Of a stretch of 64,000 nucleotides of DNA, positions 8,489 to 16,939 are shown piece after piece. Position 1 is the first letter of the stretch. Each line of letters starts with the position of its first letter. The notes beneath the pieces were generated by a model. The model ran no database searches and had not been told where the DNA came from. It saw nothing but the letters and a program-made list of their open reading frames with translations. Made by a program: the position numbers and the translations under genes. The stretch is from a bacterium (lineage in GTDB: Bacteria > Myxococcota_A > Bradymonadia > UBA7976 > UBA1532), in contig JAUHXC010000026.1 of NCBI GenBank assembly GCA_030427205.1, positions 1-64,000 on the forward strand, written 5' to 3'.

Positions 8489-9238
8489 ATGACGCTGCGA
8501 TACGCGACCCGCGAGACGACGTGCGCCGATACGCCCTCCGATCTGGCGCTCGACCGGCTCAACCTCGGGCTGCTCGACGCCGCGCGCGCGGCCGAGGTCG
8601 AAGACCACCTCGCCGGCTGCGAGGCCTGCGCCGCCCGCTTCGCCCGCATCGCCGAGGGGTTCGACGCGTTCCCGGAGCTGGACGAGCGGCGCGCGCTGGC
8701 CGCCGCCCGCCCGACGGGCGACCGCCGCCCGCCCTGGCTGGCGATCGCCGCCCTGATCGGCGCCGCGGCTGCGGTCGCGCTCTCCACCCTGCGCCCGGCG
8801 CCCGCGCCCGACGACGGCCCCGGCGTGCGCACCAAGGGCGCCGCCGCGCTGCGCATCTTCCGCCGGCCGGCGGGCGCCGAGGGGCCGGGCACCGAGGTGA
8901 TCAGCGGCAGCCAGTTCGCGGCGGGTGACGCGCTGCGCTTCGCGGTCGACCTGCCCCGGGCCGGCGCCATCGCGATCTACGGGCGCGAGGCCGGCGGCGC
9001 GCCTTATCTGGCGTGGCCCCGCGCGGGTCAGGATCCGGTGCGGGCGGCGGGCGATCTGCAGGTCCTGCCCGGCGGCTCGGCCCGCCTCGACGACGCGCCG
9101 GGGCCCGAGACGCTGTTTCTGGTGCACTGCCCCGGGTTCGACCGATTGCCCGAGTGCGCCGCCGACGGGGCCGACGGGCTGCGCTGCGCCGAGACGTGCA
9201 CCGTCTCGGGCTTCGTCATCGAGAAGGGCGCGCCATGA
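8489..9238 (+). CDS. Zinc-finger anti-sigma factor with C-terminal sensor domain
   Basis: 249 residues. The N-terminal region has the zinc-binding anti-sigma motif H-x3-C-x2-C (VEDHLAGCEACAARF, about residues 50-60). One transmembrane helix (about 92-110, WLAIAALIGAAAAVALSTL) and an extracytoplasmic domain of about 130 residues follow. The latter is a beta-rich domain that ends with four cysteines. It begins 2 bases after the sigma stop and its own stop overlaps the caspase start (ATGA). The expected role is to sequester the ECF sigma at the membrane and release it on an envelope signal. The signal cannot be inferred. Confidence 0.85.
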   Translation: MTLRYATRETTCADTPSDLALDRLNLGLLDAARAAEVEDHLAGCEACAARFARIAEGFDAFPELDERRALAAARPTGDRRPPWLAIAALIGAAAAVALSTLRPAPAPDDGPGVRTKGAAALRIFRRPAGAEGPGTEVISGSQFAAGDALRFAVDLPRAGAIAIYGREAGGAPYLAWPRAGQDPVRAAGDLQVLPGGSARLDDAPGPETLFLVHCPGFDRLPECAADGADGLRCAETCTVSGFVIEKGAP

Positions 9239-10857
9239 GGCCCGCGCCGCGCGGCGGGTCGCTCTTCGGGTCGCCGCTGCTCGCCCTGTCGCTGCTCGCC
9301 AGCGCGCTGCTCACGCTGTGGGCGAGCCCGGCCCGGGCCCTGCCCGACGACACCTGGGTGATCGCGATCGGCAACAACCGGGGCGACGCCGGCGAGGTGG
9401 CCCTGCGCTACGCCGAGCGCGACGCCGAGCAGTTCGTGCAGACCCTCAGCGCGCTCGGCGGGCTCGCGCCCACGCGCACGGTGCGCCTCGACGGCCGACG
9501 GGCGGAGGACGTCCGGGCCAGCCTCGATCAGGTGGACGCCGCGCTGCGCCGCGAGGGCGGGCAGGGGTCGCTGGTGGTCTACTACTCGGGTCACGCCGAC
9601 GCCCGGGCGCTGCACCTCGGCGGCAGCCACCTGCCGATCGCCGAGCTGACCGAGCGGGTCTCCAACGCGCCCGGACGCTTCCGGCTCCTGATCATCGACG
9701 CGTGCCGCTCGGGCGCCGCCTCGCGGGTCAAGGGCCTCGAAGCGACCCCCGACTTCGCGGTGAAGGTCGACGACCGCACCCGGGCCGAGGGGGTGGCGAT
9801 CATCACCTCGTCGACCGCCGGCGAAGACAGCCAGGAGTCCGATGCCCTGCAGGCGTCGTTCTTCTCGCACCACCTCGTCAGCGGGCTGCGCGGCGCGGCG
9901 GACGAGAACGACGACGCCCGGGTGACGCTCGCCGAGGCCTACGCCTACGCCTACGCCCAGACCCTGCGCTCGTCGGGGCGGACCCTCAAGCTGCAGCATC
10001 CGACCTATCGCTTCGACCTCAAGGGCAAGGGCGAGGTGGTGCTCACCACGCTCGAGAGCGGCCGCTTCGGCCAGCTCGAGCTCGCCCGGCCGGCGGTCTA
10101 CGTCATCGCCCGCGATGGCGAGGGCGGGCCGGTCGCCGCCGAGGTCGCCCCCGCCCGGGAGCAGGCCCGCCTCATCCTGCCCGCCGGCGACTATCACGTG
10201 CAGGCGCGCCACCCCGACGCCTATCGGCAATACCGGGTCACCCTGCGCGACGGCGAGACCACCCGCCTCGCCGACGTCGAGCCCGAGATCCTCAGATACG
10301 ACCAGCTCGTGCGGGCCCGCGGCGGACCGCGGCGCTCGGTGCACGGCTTCATGGCGCTCGGCGGGGTCCGCGGCGGCCTGCTCGAAGGCGAGGGCGCCGG
10401 CCCCCAGGCGGTGCTGGGCTATCAGGCCGACCTGCCGTGGTTCTCGGTGGGTGCGCGGGCTCGGGCCTCGACCGTCTCGGTGGCGGCCGCCGACGACGCC
10501 GCCGACCGCCGCCACGACGAATACGCGCTCGCCGTCACCCTCGAGCGCTTCGTCGACTTCGGCCCGCTCAGTCTGTCGTTCGGGCTGCTCGCCGAGGCGA
10601 CGTGGCATCGCCAGACCTTCACCGGGCCGCGCCCGATCGATCCGCGGACCAGCGTCGGCGGGGCCTTCGGCGGCTTGCTCGCCGTCGAGCGCCACCTGCC
10701 TTTCGAGTGGGCGCCGGGCCTCGCCGTGCGCCTCGAAGGCGGACCGTACTCGGGCATCATCGAGGTCGCCGAGGTCGAAGACGGCGTCGTCGTCGGCGCC
10801 GCCACCGCCACGCCGCTCGCCGGCTGGGCTGCGCTCGGTATCCGTTGGCGGCTGTGA
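9235..10857 (+). CDS. Secreted caspase-like (peptidase C14) protein
   Basis: 540 residues with an N-terminal signal peptide or anchor (about residues 12-36, ending ARA). The caspase/metacaspase p20 domain covers about residues 40-270. WVIAIGNNRG opens it, His is in VVYYSGHAD and Cys in LIIDACRSG, the standard His-Cys dyad. AIITSSTAGEDSQES and FFSHHLVSGL are conserved blocks of bacterial family members. The remainder is beta-rich: a PEGA-like carrier segment (about 280-360) and a C-terminal ~170 residues of alternating strands ending in LGIRWRL, which could be an outer-membrane barrel-like domain. Start ATG 9235 overlaps the anti-sigma stop. A caspase-like enzyme in an ECF operon suggests regulated proteolysis or stress response in the envelope; substrate unknown. 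Confidence 0.85.
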   Translation: MRPAPRGGSLFGSPLLALSLLASALLTLWASPARALPDDTWVIAIGNNRGDAGEVALRYAERDAEQFVQTLSALGGLAPTRTVRLDGRRAEDVRASLDQVDAALRREGGQGSLVVYYSGHADARALHLGGSHLPIAELTERVSNAPGRFRLLIIDACRSGAASRVKGLEATPDFAVKVDDRTRAEGVAIITSSTAGEDSQESDALQASFFSHHLVSGLRGAADENDDARVTLAEAYAYAYAQTLRSSGRTLKLQHPTYRFDLKGKGEVVLTTLESGRFGQLELARPAVYVIARDGEGGPVAAEVAPAREQARLILPAGDYHVQARHPDAYRQYRVTLRDGETTRLADVEPEILRYDQLVRARGGPRRSVHGFMALGGVRGGLLEGEGAGPQAVLGYQADLPWFSVGARARASTVSVAAADDAADRRHDEYALAVTLERFVDFGPLSLSFGLLAEATWHRQTFTGPRPIDPRTSVGGAFGGLLAVERHLPFEWAPGLAVRLEGGPYSGIIEVAEVEDGVVVGAATATPLAGWAALGIRWRL

Positions 10858-11378
10858 TCCGAGCGCTCGCGCTGACGGCCGGACTGGCCCTGCTCGGCTG
10901 CGGAGACGCGCTCATCGACGGGCGCTATGTGGGCGACCCGCAGCTCGAGCTGCCGATCCGGGTCGCCGCGGGCCCCTTTCGCAGCGCCTCGATGCGGGTC
11001 ACCCTGCTGTGGAGCCCGGGGTCCCACGACGTCCTGCCCGGCGGGTGGACCGAGCACGGCCCGCTCTTCGAACCGCTGCCCGGCGAGGACGGCGTGCTGC
11101 GCCTCTTCGAACCGCCGCCGATCGGCGCCGCGGTGGGCCGGCTGGTGCTCTACGACGCGCCCGACGGCCGCTGGACCCCCGACCTCGCGCCGCTGGCCAT
11201 CGGCGACGCGGTGATCGTCTACGACCCCGAAGCGGGCTATCACGCCCGGCCGGCGGACAGCGCCTGTTGCCCCGACCAACCCCTCGACTGTATCACCGCC
11301 TGCCAGGACGTCTGCGCGCCCCGCGTCGCGTTGCTCATCGTCGAGCCCGACCCCGTCTCGGAGGCCACATGCGATTGA
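10854..11378 (+). CDS. Lipoprotein of unknown function in ECF/caspase operon
   Basis: 174 residues starting at GTG 10854, which overlaps the preceding stop by 4 bases (GTGA). The N-terminus is a lipoprotein signal with lipobox LLGC near residue 16. The mature part has a strand-rich middle and a cluster of cysteines (SACCPDQPLDCITACQDVC) near residues 140-160, probably disulphide-bonded. The 3' end overlaps the next gene by 10 bases. I do not recognise the family. The Cys-rich style and tight coupling suggest it works at the cell surface with the caspase-like protein. Confidence 0.75.
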   Translation: MIRALALTAGLALLGCGDALIDGRYVGDPQLELPIRVAAGPFRSASMRVTLLWSPGSHDVLPGGWTEHGPLFEPLPGEDGVLRLFEPPPIGAAVGRLVLYDAPDGRWTPDLAPLAIGDAVIVYDPEAGYHARPADSACCPDQPLDCITACQDVCAPRVALLIVEPDPVSEATCD

Positions 11379-12280
11379 TCGCCCGCCGCGTCGCTCCGGC
11401 TCTGGCCGGGCTGGCGCTCGCCGCCGGCTGCACGTCGGAGAGCCTGGCCCCCGACGACTTCGCCGGGCAGCCGCTGGCCGTGCTCGAGCTCTTCGACCGC
11501 GAGGGGCTGCTGCTCGGCGACGACGCGATCGCGATCGGGCTGCACTGGCTCGACGATCGTGAGCTGCCCGTCGCGGTCGATCGCCTGCTGCCCCACCCCG
11601 ATCGGGCGCGTGGGCCGATCGGCGCGCCGCTGTTCGATCTGACGCTCTACAGCCCGCCGCCCGAGGCCGCCCTGATCGATTACGGCACCGGCGCGCCGGT
11701 GGCCATCGGCTTCGCCGTCGCCTGGCGCGATGTGGACGGCGATCGGGCGCGCGGCGCCGACGAGCCGCCCTATCTGGCCAACGCCTACAACGCCATCATC
11801 TACAGCCCAACGGCCCTCGACGCCGTCGGGTCGCCGACCGGTCGACCGCTGCCGGCGGGCTATGGCTTCGTCAACCTGCCCATGCCGTGCGGGCCGCTGC
11901 CGCCGACGACCCCCGGCGACTGCGGCGTACCGCTCGGCGCGTTGTGTGAAGCCGACGCCGACTGCGGCCCCGGCGCCTGCCAGGAACTCGGCTCCGGTGT
12001 GCTGTCGAGCCTGCGCTGCGTCGTCCTGGAGCCCCCGGCGGACGGCTGCCGCCCGGGGGACGGCATCTTGGACTACTACGGCGTGCCGCAGGACGGCGTC
12101 GAGGGGCGCTACCTGCCGTATTGCGCCGCCGACGCCGACTGCCCCGGCGATCAGATCTGCGCCCCCGCCGGCCAGTACTGCGGCGGCCCGGTGCCCTACC
12201 TCTCCGAGCGCCTGACCCCGCTGCGGGTCTGTCTGGACGACGCGCTGCCCCCGCCGCCGCCCCCGCCGCGGTCGCGCTGA
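11369..12280 (+). CDS. Cys-rich lipoprotein, last gene of ECF operon
   Basis: 303 residues from ATG 11369, inside the end of the previous gene. The lipobox is LAAGC at about residue 21. The central domain resembles its operon neighbour in layout (LLGDDAIAIGLHWL). The second half has two Cys-rich motifs of the CxADADCxxxxxC type (about 190-205 and 250-270), which are frequent in secreted proteins of Myxococcota, and a proline run near the C-terminus (DALPPPPPPPRSR). Function unknown. Gene order makes it part of the ECF-anti-sigma-caspase unit. Confidence 0.75.
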   Translation: MRLIARRVAPALAGLALAAGCTSESLAPDDFAGQPLAVLELFDREGLLLGDDAIAIGLHWLDDRELPVAVDRLLPHPDRARGPIGAPLFDLTLYSPPPEAALIDYGTGAPVAIGFAVAWRDVDGDRARGADEPPYLANAYNAIIYSPTALDAVGSPTGRPLPAGYGFVNLPMPCGPLPPTTPGDCGVPLGALCEADADCGPGACQELGSGVLSSLRCVVLEPPADGCRPGDGILDYYGVPQDGVEGRYLPYCAADADCPGDQICAPAGQYCGGPVPYLSERLTPLRVCLDDALPPPPPPPRSR

Positions 12281-12415
12281 GCGCCGCCGCCCGCGCTGTT
12301 GCCGGCGCCGGCGCCCCCCGAAGAAAGAGATCGAAAAGAAACATCTGCACGGCGCCGCCGGTGCCGGTGTTGGTCAGGGCGAACACGGAGACACCCACCC
12401 ACGGAGGAGTTCGTC

Positions 12416-12808
12416 ATGTCCGCCATCGCCCGGAGGACGCGCGCATCTTCACCCAGCAGCAGGCCGCGATGGCCGCCGACTGGCACGGTACCCGCGTCGA
12501 GCAGGAGGTGCACGCCGACGGCGTGCTGCAGGGCTTCGGCGTGCGCCACATGCGCACCCGGGCGATCGAATACAGCGCCTCGCCGGTCATGACCACCGGG
12601 CCCATCGGCTACATGGTCGTGGGCGAACCCAGCGACGAGACCTGCGTCAACGACGACGATGAGTGGGATTGGGACACCTGCTATTTCGAGCACTGGGGCG
12701 ACAGCGTGGTTGCCGGGCTTCGCGGGGCAGGTGCACCTCACCGCGGCGGTGAAGACGCTGCTCCAGCGCTGGGGCGACCCCGCGGTGGCGATGGCGGCCG
12801 CCCGCTGA
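12416..12808 (+). pseudogene. Frameshifted small ORF of unknown function
   Basis: ATG 12416 has GGAGGAG 8-14 bases upstream, so translation should start here (MSAIA). A natural-looking protein then continues only in another frame: EDARIFTQQQAAMAADWHGTR through CVNDDDEWDWDTCYFEHWGDSVVAG. Near 12717 it shifts again to FAGQVHLTAAVKTLLQRWGD and ends at TGA 12806-12808. Two frame changes in about 390 bases mean either a decayed gene or sequencing errors. The intact product would be about 130 residues. No family recognised. Confidence 0.45.
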
Positions 12809-12956
12809 TCCGCCCGTCGCCTCGATGGTGGGCCGTCGCCGACAGTCGCCGACAGTCGGCCGACGGTCATCGGCCCTTCGACCGGCGACCCGGCGGCGGG
12901 CGGGGCTGGCACGGCGCTTGATGAGACGCCCCGTCACCCCCAAGACGAGGCCTGCC

Positions 12957-14159
12957 ATGCGCCGTATGACGACCCGAGCGATATCGCTGAGCTGTGTACT
13001 GATCCTGTGCGCCTGCGCCGACGGCGCGGCCGGCGACCCCGCGGTCGACGGCCCCGCGTGCGGCGTCGCCGAGCCACCCGCCGAGGCCCTGTCGATCGAG
13101 CGCGGCCTGACCGGGGCCGGCGCCACCGACGACGTCCGACCGACGCTGGTGCCCACCGGCGCCGGCGGCGCGCTGCTGGTCTACAACGGGCAGGACGACG
13201 GCGTCGGCCGCGTGCGTCGGCTCGGCGCCGACGGTCGGCCGCTGGGCCCGGTGGTCGACATCACCCCCGAAGGCGCCTTCCTCGTCACCCCGCCCGCGGT
13301 GGTCGAGAGCGCCGGCGGCTTCGCGGCGGTCTGGCGGGCCGACGCCCGCGTCTGGCTGCGGCGGCTCGGCCCCGACGGCCAGCCGCTGGGCCCGGCCCGC
13401 CCCATCAGCGACCCGGCGCACTTCGTCGAAGGCCCGCCGACCGTGGCTCACCTGGGCGGCGACCGCATCGTGGCGACCTGGAACGATTTCGACGCCGGCG
13501 CGGCCCACATGCGCCGGGTCGCCGCTGACGGCCTGCTCGACCCCATCGAGCGGGTCACCGGCGACTACGTCACCCAGCCCACCGCCGTCGCCGCGGCGCC
13601 CGACGGCACGTACGCGGTGCTGTGGTTCGACGAAGACGCGTGGATGCTGCGCATGCGGCGCTTCGACGGCTCGGGGGTCGCGCTCGGCGAGCCGATCGAC
13701 GTGGGCGAGGGCGATCGGTCGGGGCATTTGTCGACCAACAGCCGCGGCGAGATCGCCGTCGCCTGGCACGACGCGTCGGCGCTGGTGCGCTTCTTCGACG
13801 CCGGCGGGCGCCCGCGCGGCCCCGAGGTCGAGGTCGCCGGCCCGCTCGATGGCCCGTTCGCCTACGCCGAGCTCAACCGCTACGAGGTCTGGCCCTCGCA
13901 GATCGCGGTGCATTTGGGCGACGACAGCCGGGCGCTCGTCGGCTGGACGCTGGGCCCGCAGGACGGCTCGGTGGTGCGCATCGTGCGAAGCGACGGGCAG
14001 CTCGTGGGCCCGGCGCGCGGCATCCCCGACGCGTCCCGCCCGGTGCTGACGTACACCGCCGTGGCCTGGCTGCCGTGCGTCGGGCGGGCGCTGGTGGCGT
14101 GGCGCGACCGCGACTGGACGATCCGGGTCGCGCTGCTCGACCCGGCCGACGGCCCCTGA
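12957..14159 (+). CDS. Lipoprotein with beta-propeller-like repeats
   Basis: 400 residues from ATG 12957. The signal peptide ends in LILCACA, which reads as a lipobox. The mature protein is built of ~45-50-residue repeats of the form (A/L)xWxxxDAxxxxRRLxxDGxPLGPxxxI, seen at about residues 75, 120, 165, 215, 265 and 330. This resembles the blades of secreted beta-propeller proteins. No catalytic motif is visible. The gene stands alone between the frameshifted ORF and the methyltransferase. Confidence 0.7.
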   Translation: MRRMTTRAISLSCVLILCACADGAAGDPAVDGPACGVAEPPAEALSIERGLTGAGATDDVRPTLVPTGAGGALLVYNGQDDGVGRVRRLGADGRPLGPVVDITPEGAFLVTPPAVVESAGGFAAVWRADARVWLRRLGPDGQPLGPARPISDPAHFVEGPPTVAHLGGDRIVATWNDFDAGAAHMRRVAADGLLDPIERVTGDYVTQPTAVAAAPDGTYAVLWFDEDAWMLRMRRFDGSGVALGEPIDVGEGDRSGHLSTNSRGEIAVAWHDASALVRFFDAGGRPRGPEVEVAGPLDGPFAYAELNRYEVWPSQIAVHLGDDSRALVGWTLGPQDGSVVRIVRSDGQLVGPARGIPDASRPVLTYTAVAWLPCVGRALVAWRDRDWTIRVALLDPADGP

Positions 14160-14235
14160 GCCGCAGCCGCGCCGATTGAAATCAGCCGGCCGGCGGATCA
14201 CAACCCGGGGCCTTGCAGCGACCGAGAGGGATCGC

Positions 14236-14919
14236 ATGCCGCTTGGCTATCGGCTGGCGAATGTCTATCGACTCGTCGACCGCCTCTTCTTCGAGAGCGA
14301 GAAGAACTCGCCGCTGTGTGCGCTGGCGCAGCAGGCCATGGATGTCTCGTCGCTGCGCCGGGGCGCCACCGTCCTCGACCTGGCGTGCGGCACGGGCACC
14401 GTCGCGTTGTGGATCGCCGCGCAACGGCCCGACGTGCACGTCTTCGGGCTCGATCTCGCCGGCGAGATGGTCGAGCAGGCCCGCGCCGAGGCACGCCGCC
14501 AGGGGCTCGGCAACACCACCTTCCTCTGTCGCTCGATCTTCGACGTCGACGCGGCGGCGTTTCGCCCTCCCGACGGTGCGCCCGACGCGCCGGCGGCCGG
14601 GCTCGACATGGTCGTATGCTCGTACGGCTTCTCGGCCATGCCGCAGCACGCCCGGATCTTCGCGGCGTCGCTCGATCTGCTGGCGGCGGGTGGGCGCTAC
14701 GTGATCATGGACGTGCACTATGCCCGGGCCGGTCGGCGCGCGCGGCTCGCGGCGGCGACCATCGACCGTTGGATCTGGGGTTCGGACCAGCTCAAGGCGA
14801 GCTGGCCGGTCATGGCCGACGCGCTCGACGGCTTCGAGAAGCGAGACCAGCCGTTTCGGCTCTACGGGGTCATCCCGTTGGTCTTCTTCACCGCTCGCGG
14901 TCGCCGTTCGCAGCCGTAG
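14236..14919 (+). CDS. Class I SAM-dependent methyltransferase
   Basis: 227 residues from ATG 14236 (GAGAGGGA just upstream); a TTG start at 14176 would add 20 residues without a ribosome site. Motif I is VLDLACGTGTVAL (about residues 46-58), an acidic strand end is in FGLDLAG and motif post-II is DMVVCSYGFSAMPQ. The layout matches UbiE/Coq5-like small-molecule methyltransferases. Its 3' end overlaps the convergent P-type ATPase gene by 32 bases. It faces the PKS-amidinotransferase operon, so a tailoring role there is possible but unproven. Confidence 0.8.
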   Translation: MPLGYRLANVYRLVDRLFFESEKNSPLCALAQQAMDVSSLRRGATVLDLACGTGTVALWIAAQRPDVHVFGLDLAGEMVEQARAEARRQGLGNTTFLCRSIFDVDAAAFRPPDGAPDAPAAGLDMVVCSYGFSAMPQHARIFAASLDLLAAGGRYVIMDVHYARAGRRARLAAATIDRWIWGSDQLKASWPVMADALDGFEKRDQPFRLYGVIPLVFFTARGRRSQP

Positions 14920-16936
14920 CGGGCAGCGACGGCTGTTCGGCGCCGGCCGAGCGCCGTCGTTCGAGCGCGGGGCGCATCGAGTTGGCGACGCCAACGATCA
15001 ACCCGGCATTGTACACCCAGATCGCCGACATGACCCCCATGCCCATGAAGAGCGCGCCGCCGATGGTCCCGGCGCTGAGGCCCAGGGTGATGGCCAGGCT
15101 GGTATCCACGTTCCGGGTCAACGACCGGCCGACGTCGAAGACGGTCTCCAGCGCGCCCAGCGTGCCGTCGAGCAATACGATCTGAGCGGTATCGGTGGCG
15201 ATGGTCGACGCGCCGCTCAACGAGATCGAGACGTCGGCCTTCTTCAACGCGATGGCGTCGTTGATGCCATCGCCGATGAAGCACACCGAGCGCCCCTCCG
15301 CCTGCATCGCGGCGATCAGATCGGCCTTGTCTTCGGGCAGGACGCCGGCGTGGAAGCCATCGACCCCGAGCAGTTCGGCCAGCCGCCGGGTCGGGGTCTC
15401 GTGATCGCCAGAGATGATGTGCACCGCATAGCCCCGCTCGCGCAGGCTGCGCACCAGCGCGGCCGCCTCGGGGCGGGTCGTCGCGCGCAGCTCGATCGCG
15501 CCGGCGCAGGCGCCGTCGACGGCCACGTGAACCAACGACGTCGCCTCGAGCCGGGACCGCGCCTCGACGGCCTCGATGCGCGGCGGGCGGTCGACGCCGG
15601 AGGCGTGCATGAACCGCGCGCTGCCCACCCGCACGGTCCGCCCGTGCACCTCGACCTCGAGGCCGAAGCCGACGGCGTAGGCGGCGGCGTCCGGTTCGGG
15701 CACCGCGATGCCGCGGGCGGCGGCCTCGGCCAGGATGGCCTTGGCGATGGGGTGGGTCTGGCGAAACTCGGCGGCGGCGGCCAGGGCGAGCAGGTCGTCT
15801 TCGGGCATGGCCAGCGCGTGCACCGCCACGACGTGGGGCACGTCTTCGGTGAGGGTGCCCGTCTTGTCGAAGACCACGGTGTCGATCGTCGGGATCATCT
15901 CCAACGCCCGCCCGTCCTTGACGAGCACCCCCCGGTCGAGGGCGAAGCCGAGGTAGTTGAGCACGGCGATGGGCGCGACGACCCGGATGCTGTCGCCGGC
16001 GTAGGCGTTGAGGATCGTCGCCGCCCCCATCTTGCCCACGAGCGGCAGCGCCAGGCCGCTGAGCAGCACGGTCGGGGTCGCGAGGTGGTTGGCGATGCTC
16101 TCGCTGCGCAGCTCGGCGGTCGCCTTGTAGTCCAGCGTCCGGGTGAGCGCGGCGGCGATGCGCGAGGCGACGGCGTCTTCGCCGGTCCGGTCGACGCGCA
16201 CGTGAATGTGCCCCGCCTGCACCATCGTCGACGCGAGCACCGGCTCGCCGGGCCCGCGCTCGACCGGCTGTGACTCGCCGGTGAGCACCCGCTGGTCGAG
16301 CGTGGCCGCGCCCCAGACCACCTGCCCGTCCACCGGCACGACCTCGCCCGCCCGCAGGGCGAGCACCGCGCCGGCGCCGATGTCGGTGAACGGCACCTGC
16401 ACCTCGACCCCGTCGATGACCTGCCAGACGGCCTCGGGTCGATGCAGGAAGCTGCGGGTCAGGTCGTTCCGCGAGCGATCCTGAGCCCGCAGCCTCAGCT
16501 TCTCGGCGACGAAGTACAGGCTGTAGCTCCATGCGCTGGCGGCGAAGAAGCCGCTCGCGACCATCGCGACGGCAGCGAGGCAGTTGAACCCGTCGATCCC
16601 GAATCGGCGCTCGTCGATGATCTCCCGCCGAGCGCCGCGCAAGATCGGCACAGAGCTGTACATGATACCCAACGCGCTCACCGGACCGAGGATGGGTATT
16701 GCGAGTCCGCCCGTCGCCAGCCCGAGGGAAGCCACCGAGGCCATCAGGTACCGATCGACCTCCTCCTCGGACTCGCGCTCGGCGACCGCCTCGTCCGCCG
16801 TCGGCGTGCTCGGCGGCTCGTCCGCCGGGGTGATGTCCGTCGCCGGCGGGACCCGTCGCCGCTGGCCGAGGCGTCGCGCCACGGCGGTCGCGGCGGCCCC
16901 CGCGCCGGTCACCAGGAGGATGATGCCCAGGCCCAT
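14888..16936 (-). CDS. P-type ATPase of heavy-metal-like type lacking CPC motif
   Basis: 682 residues. The conserved machinery is complete: TGES (219-222, actuator), DKTGTLT with phosphorylated D357, THPIAKA (nucleotide domain), SGDHE and GDGINDA (hinge). Topology is P1B-like, with no soluble metal-binding domain at the N-terminus and paired helices at about 65-100 and 115-150. The helix before the phosphorylation domain reads IRVVAPIAVL (A321-P322-I323), where metal pumps have CPC, so the transported ion is not predictable. The gene starts 3 bases after the amidinotransferase stop and is the last gene of the PKS operon, suggesting a transport or resistance function tied to that pathway. Confidence 0.85.
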   Translation of the reverse strand: MGLGIILLVTGAGAAATAVARRLGQRRRVPPATDITPADEPPSTPTADEAVAERESEEEVDRYLMASVASLGLATGGLAIPILGPVSALGIMYSSVPILRGARREIIDERRFGIDGFNCLAAVAMVASGFFAASAWSYSLYFVAEKLRLRAQDRSRNDLTRSFLHRPEAVWQVIDGVEVQVPFTDIGAGAVLALRAGEVVPVDGQVVWGAATLDQRVLTGESQPVERGPGEPVLASTMVQAGHIHVRVDRTGEDAVASRIAAALTRTLDYKATAELRSESIANHLATPTVLLSGLALPLVGKMGAATILNAYAGDSIRVVAPIAVLNYLGFALDRGVLVKDGRALEMIPTIDTVVFDKTGTLTEDVPHVVAVHALAMPEDDLLALAAAAEFRQTHPIAKAILAEAAARGIAVPEPDAAAYAVGFGLEVEVHGRTVRVGSARFMHASGVDRPPRIEAVEARSRLEATSLVHVAVDGACAGAIELRATTRPEAAALVRSLRERGYAVHIISGDHETPTRRLAELLGVDGFHAGVLPEDKADLIAAMQAEGRSVCFIGDGINDAIALKKADVSISLSGASTIATDTAQIVLLDGTLGALETVFDVGRSLTRNVDTSLAITLGLSAGTIGGALFMGMGVMSAIWVYNAGLIVGVANSMRPALERRRSAGAEQPSLPATAANGDRER

Positions 16937-16939
16937 CGA

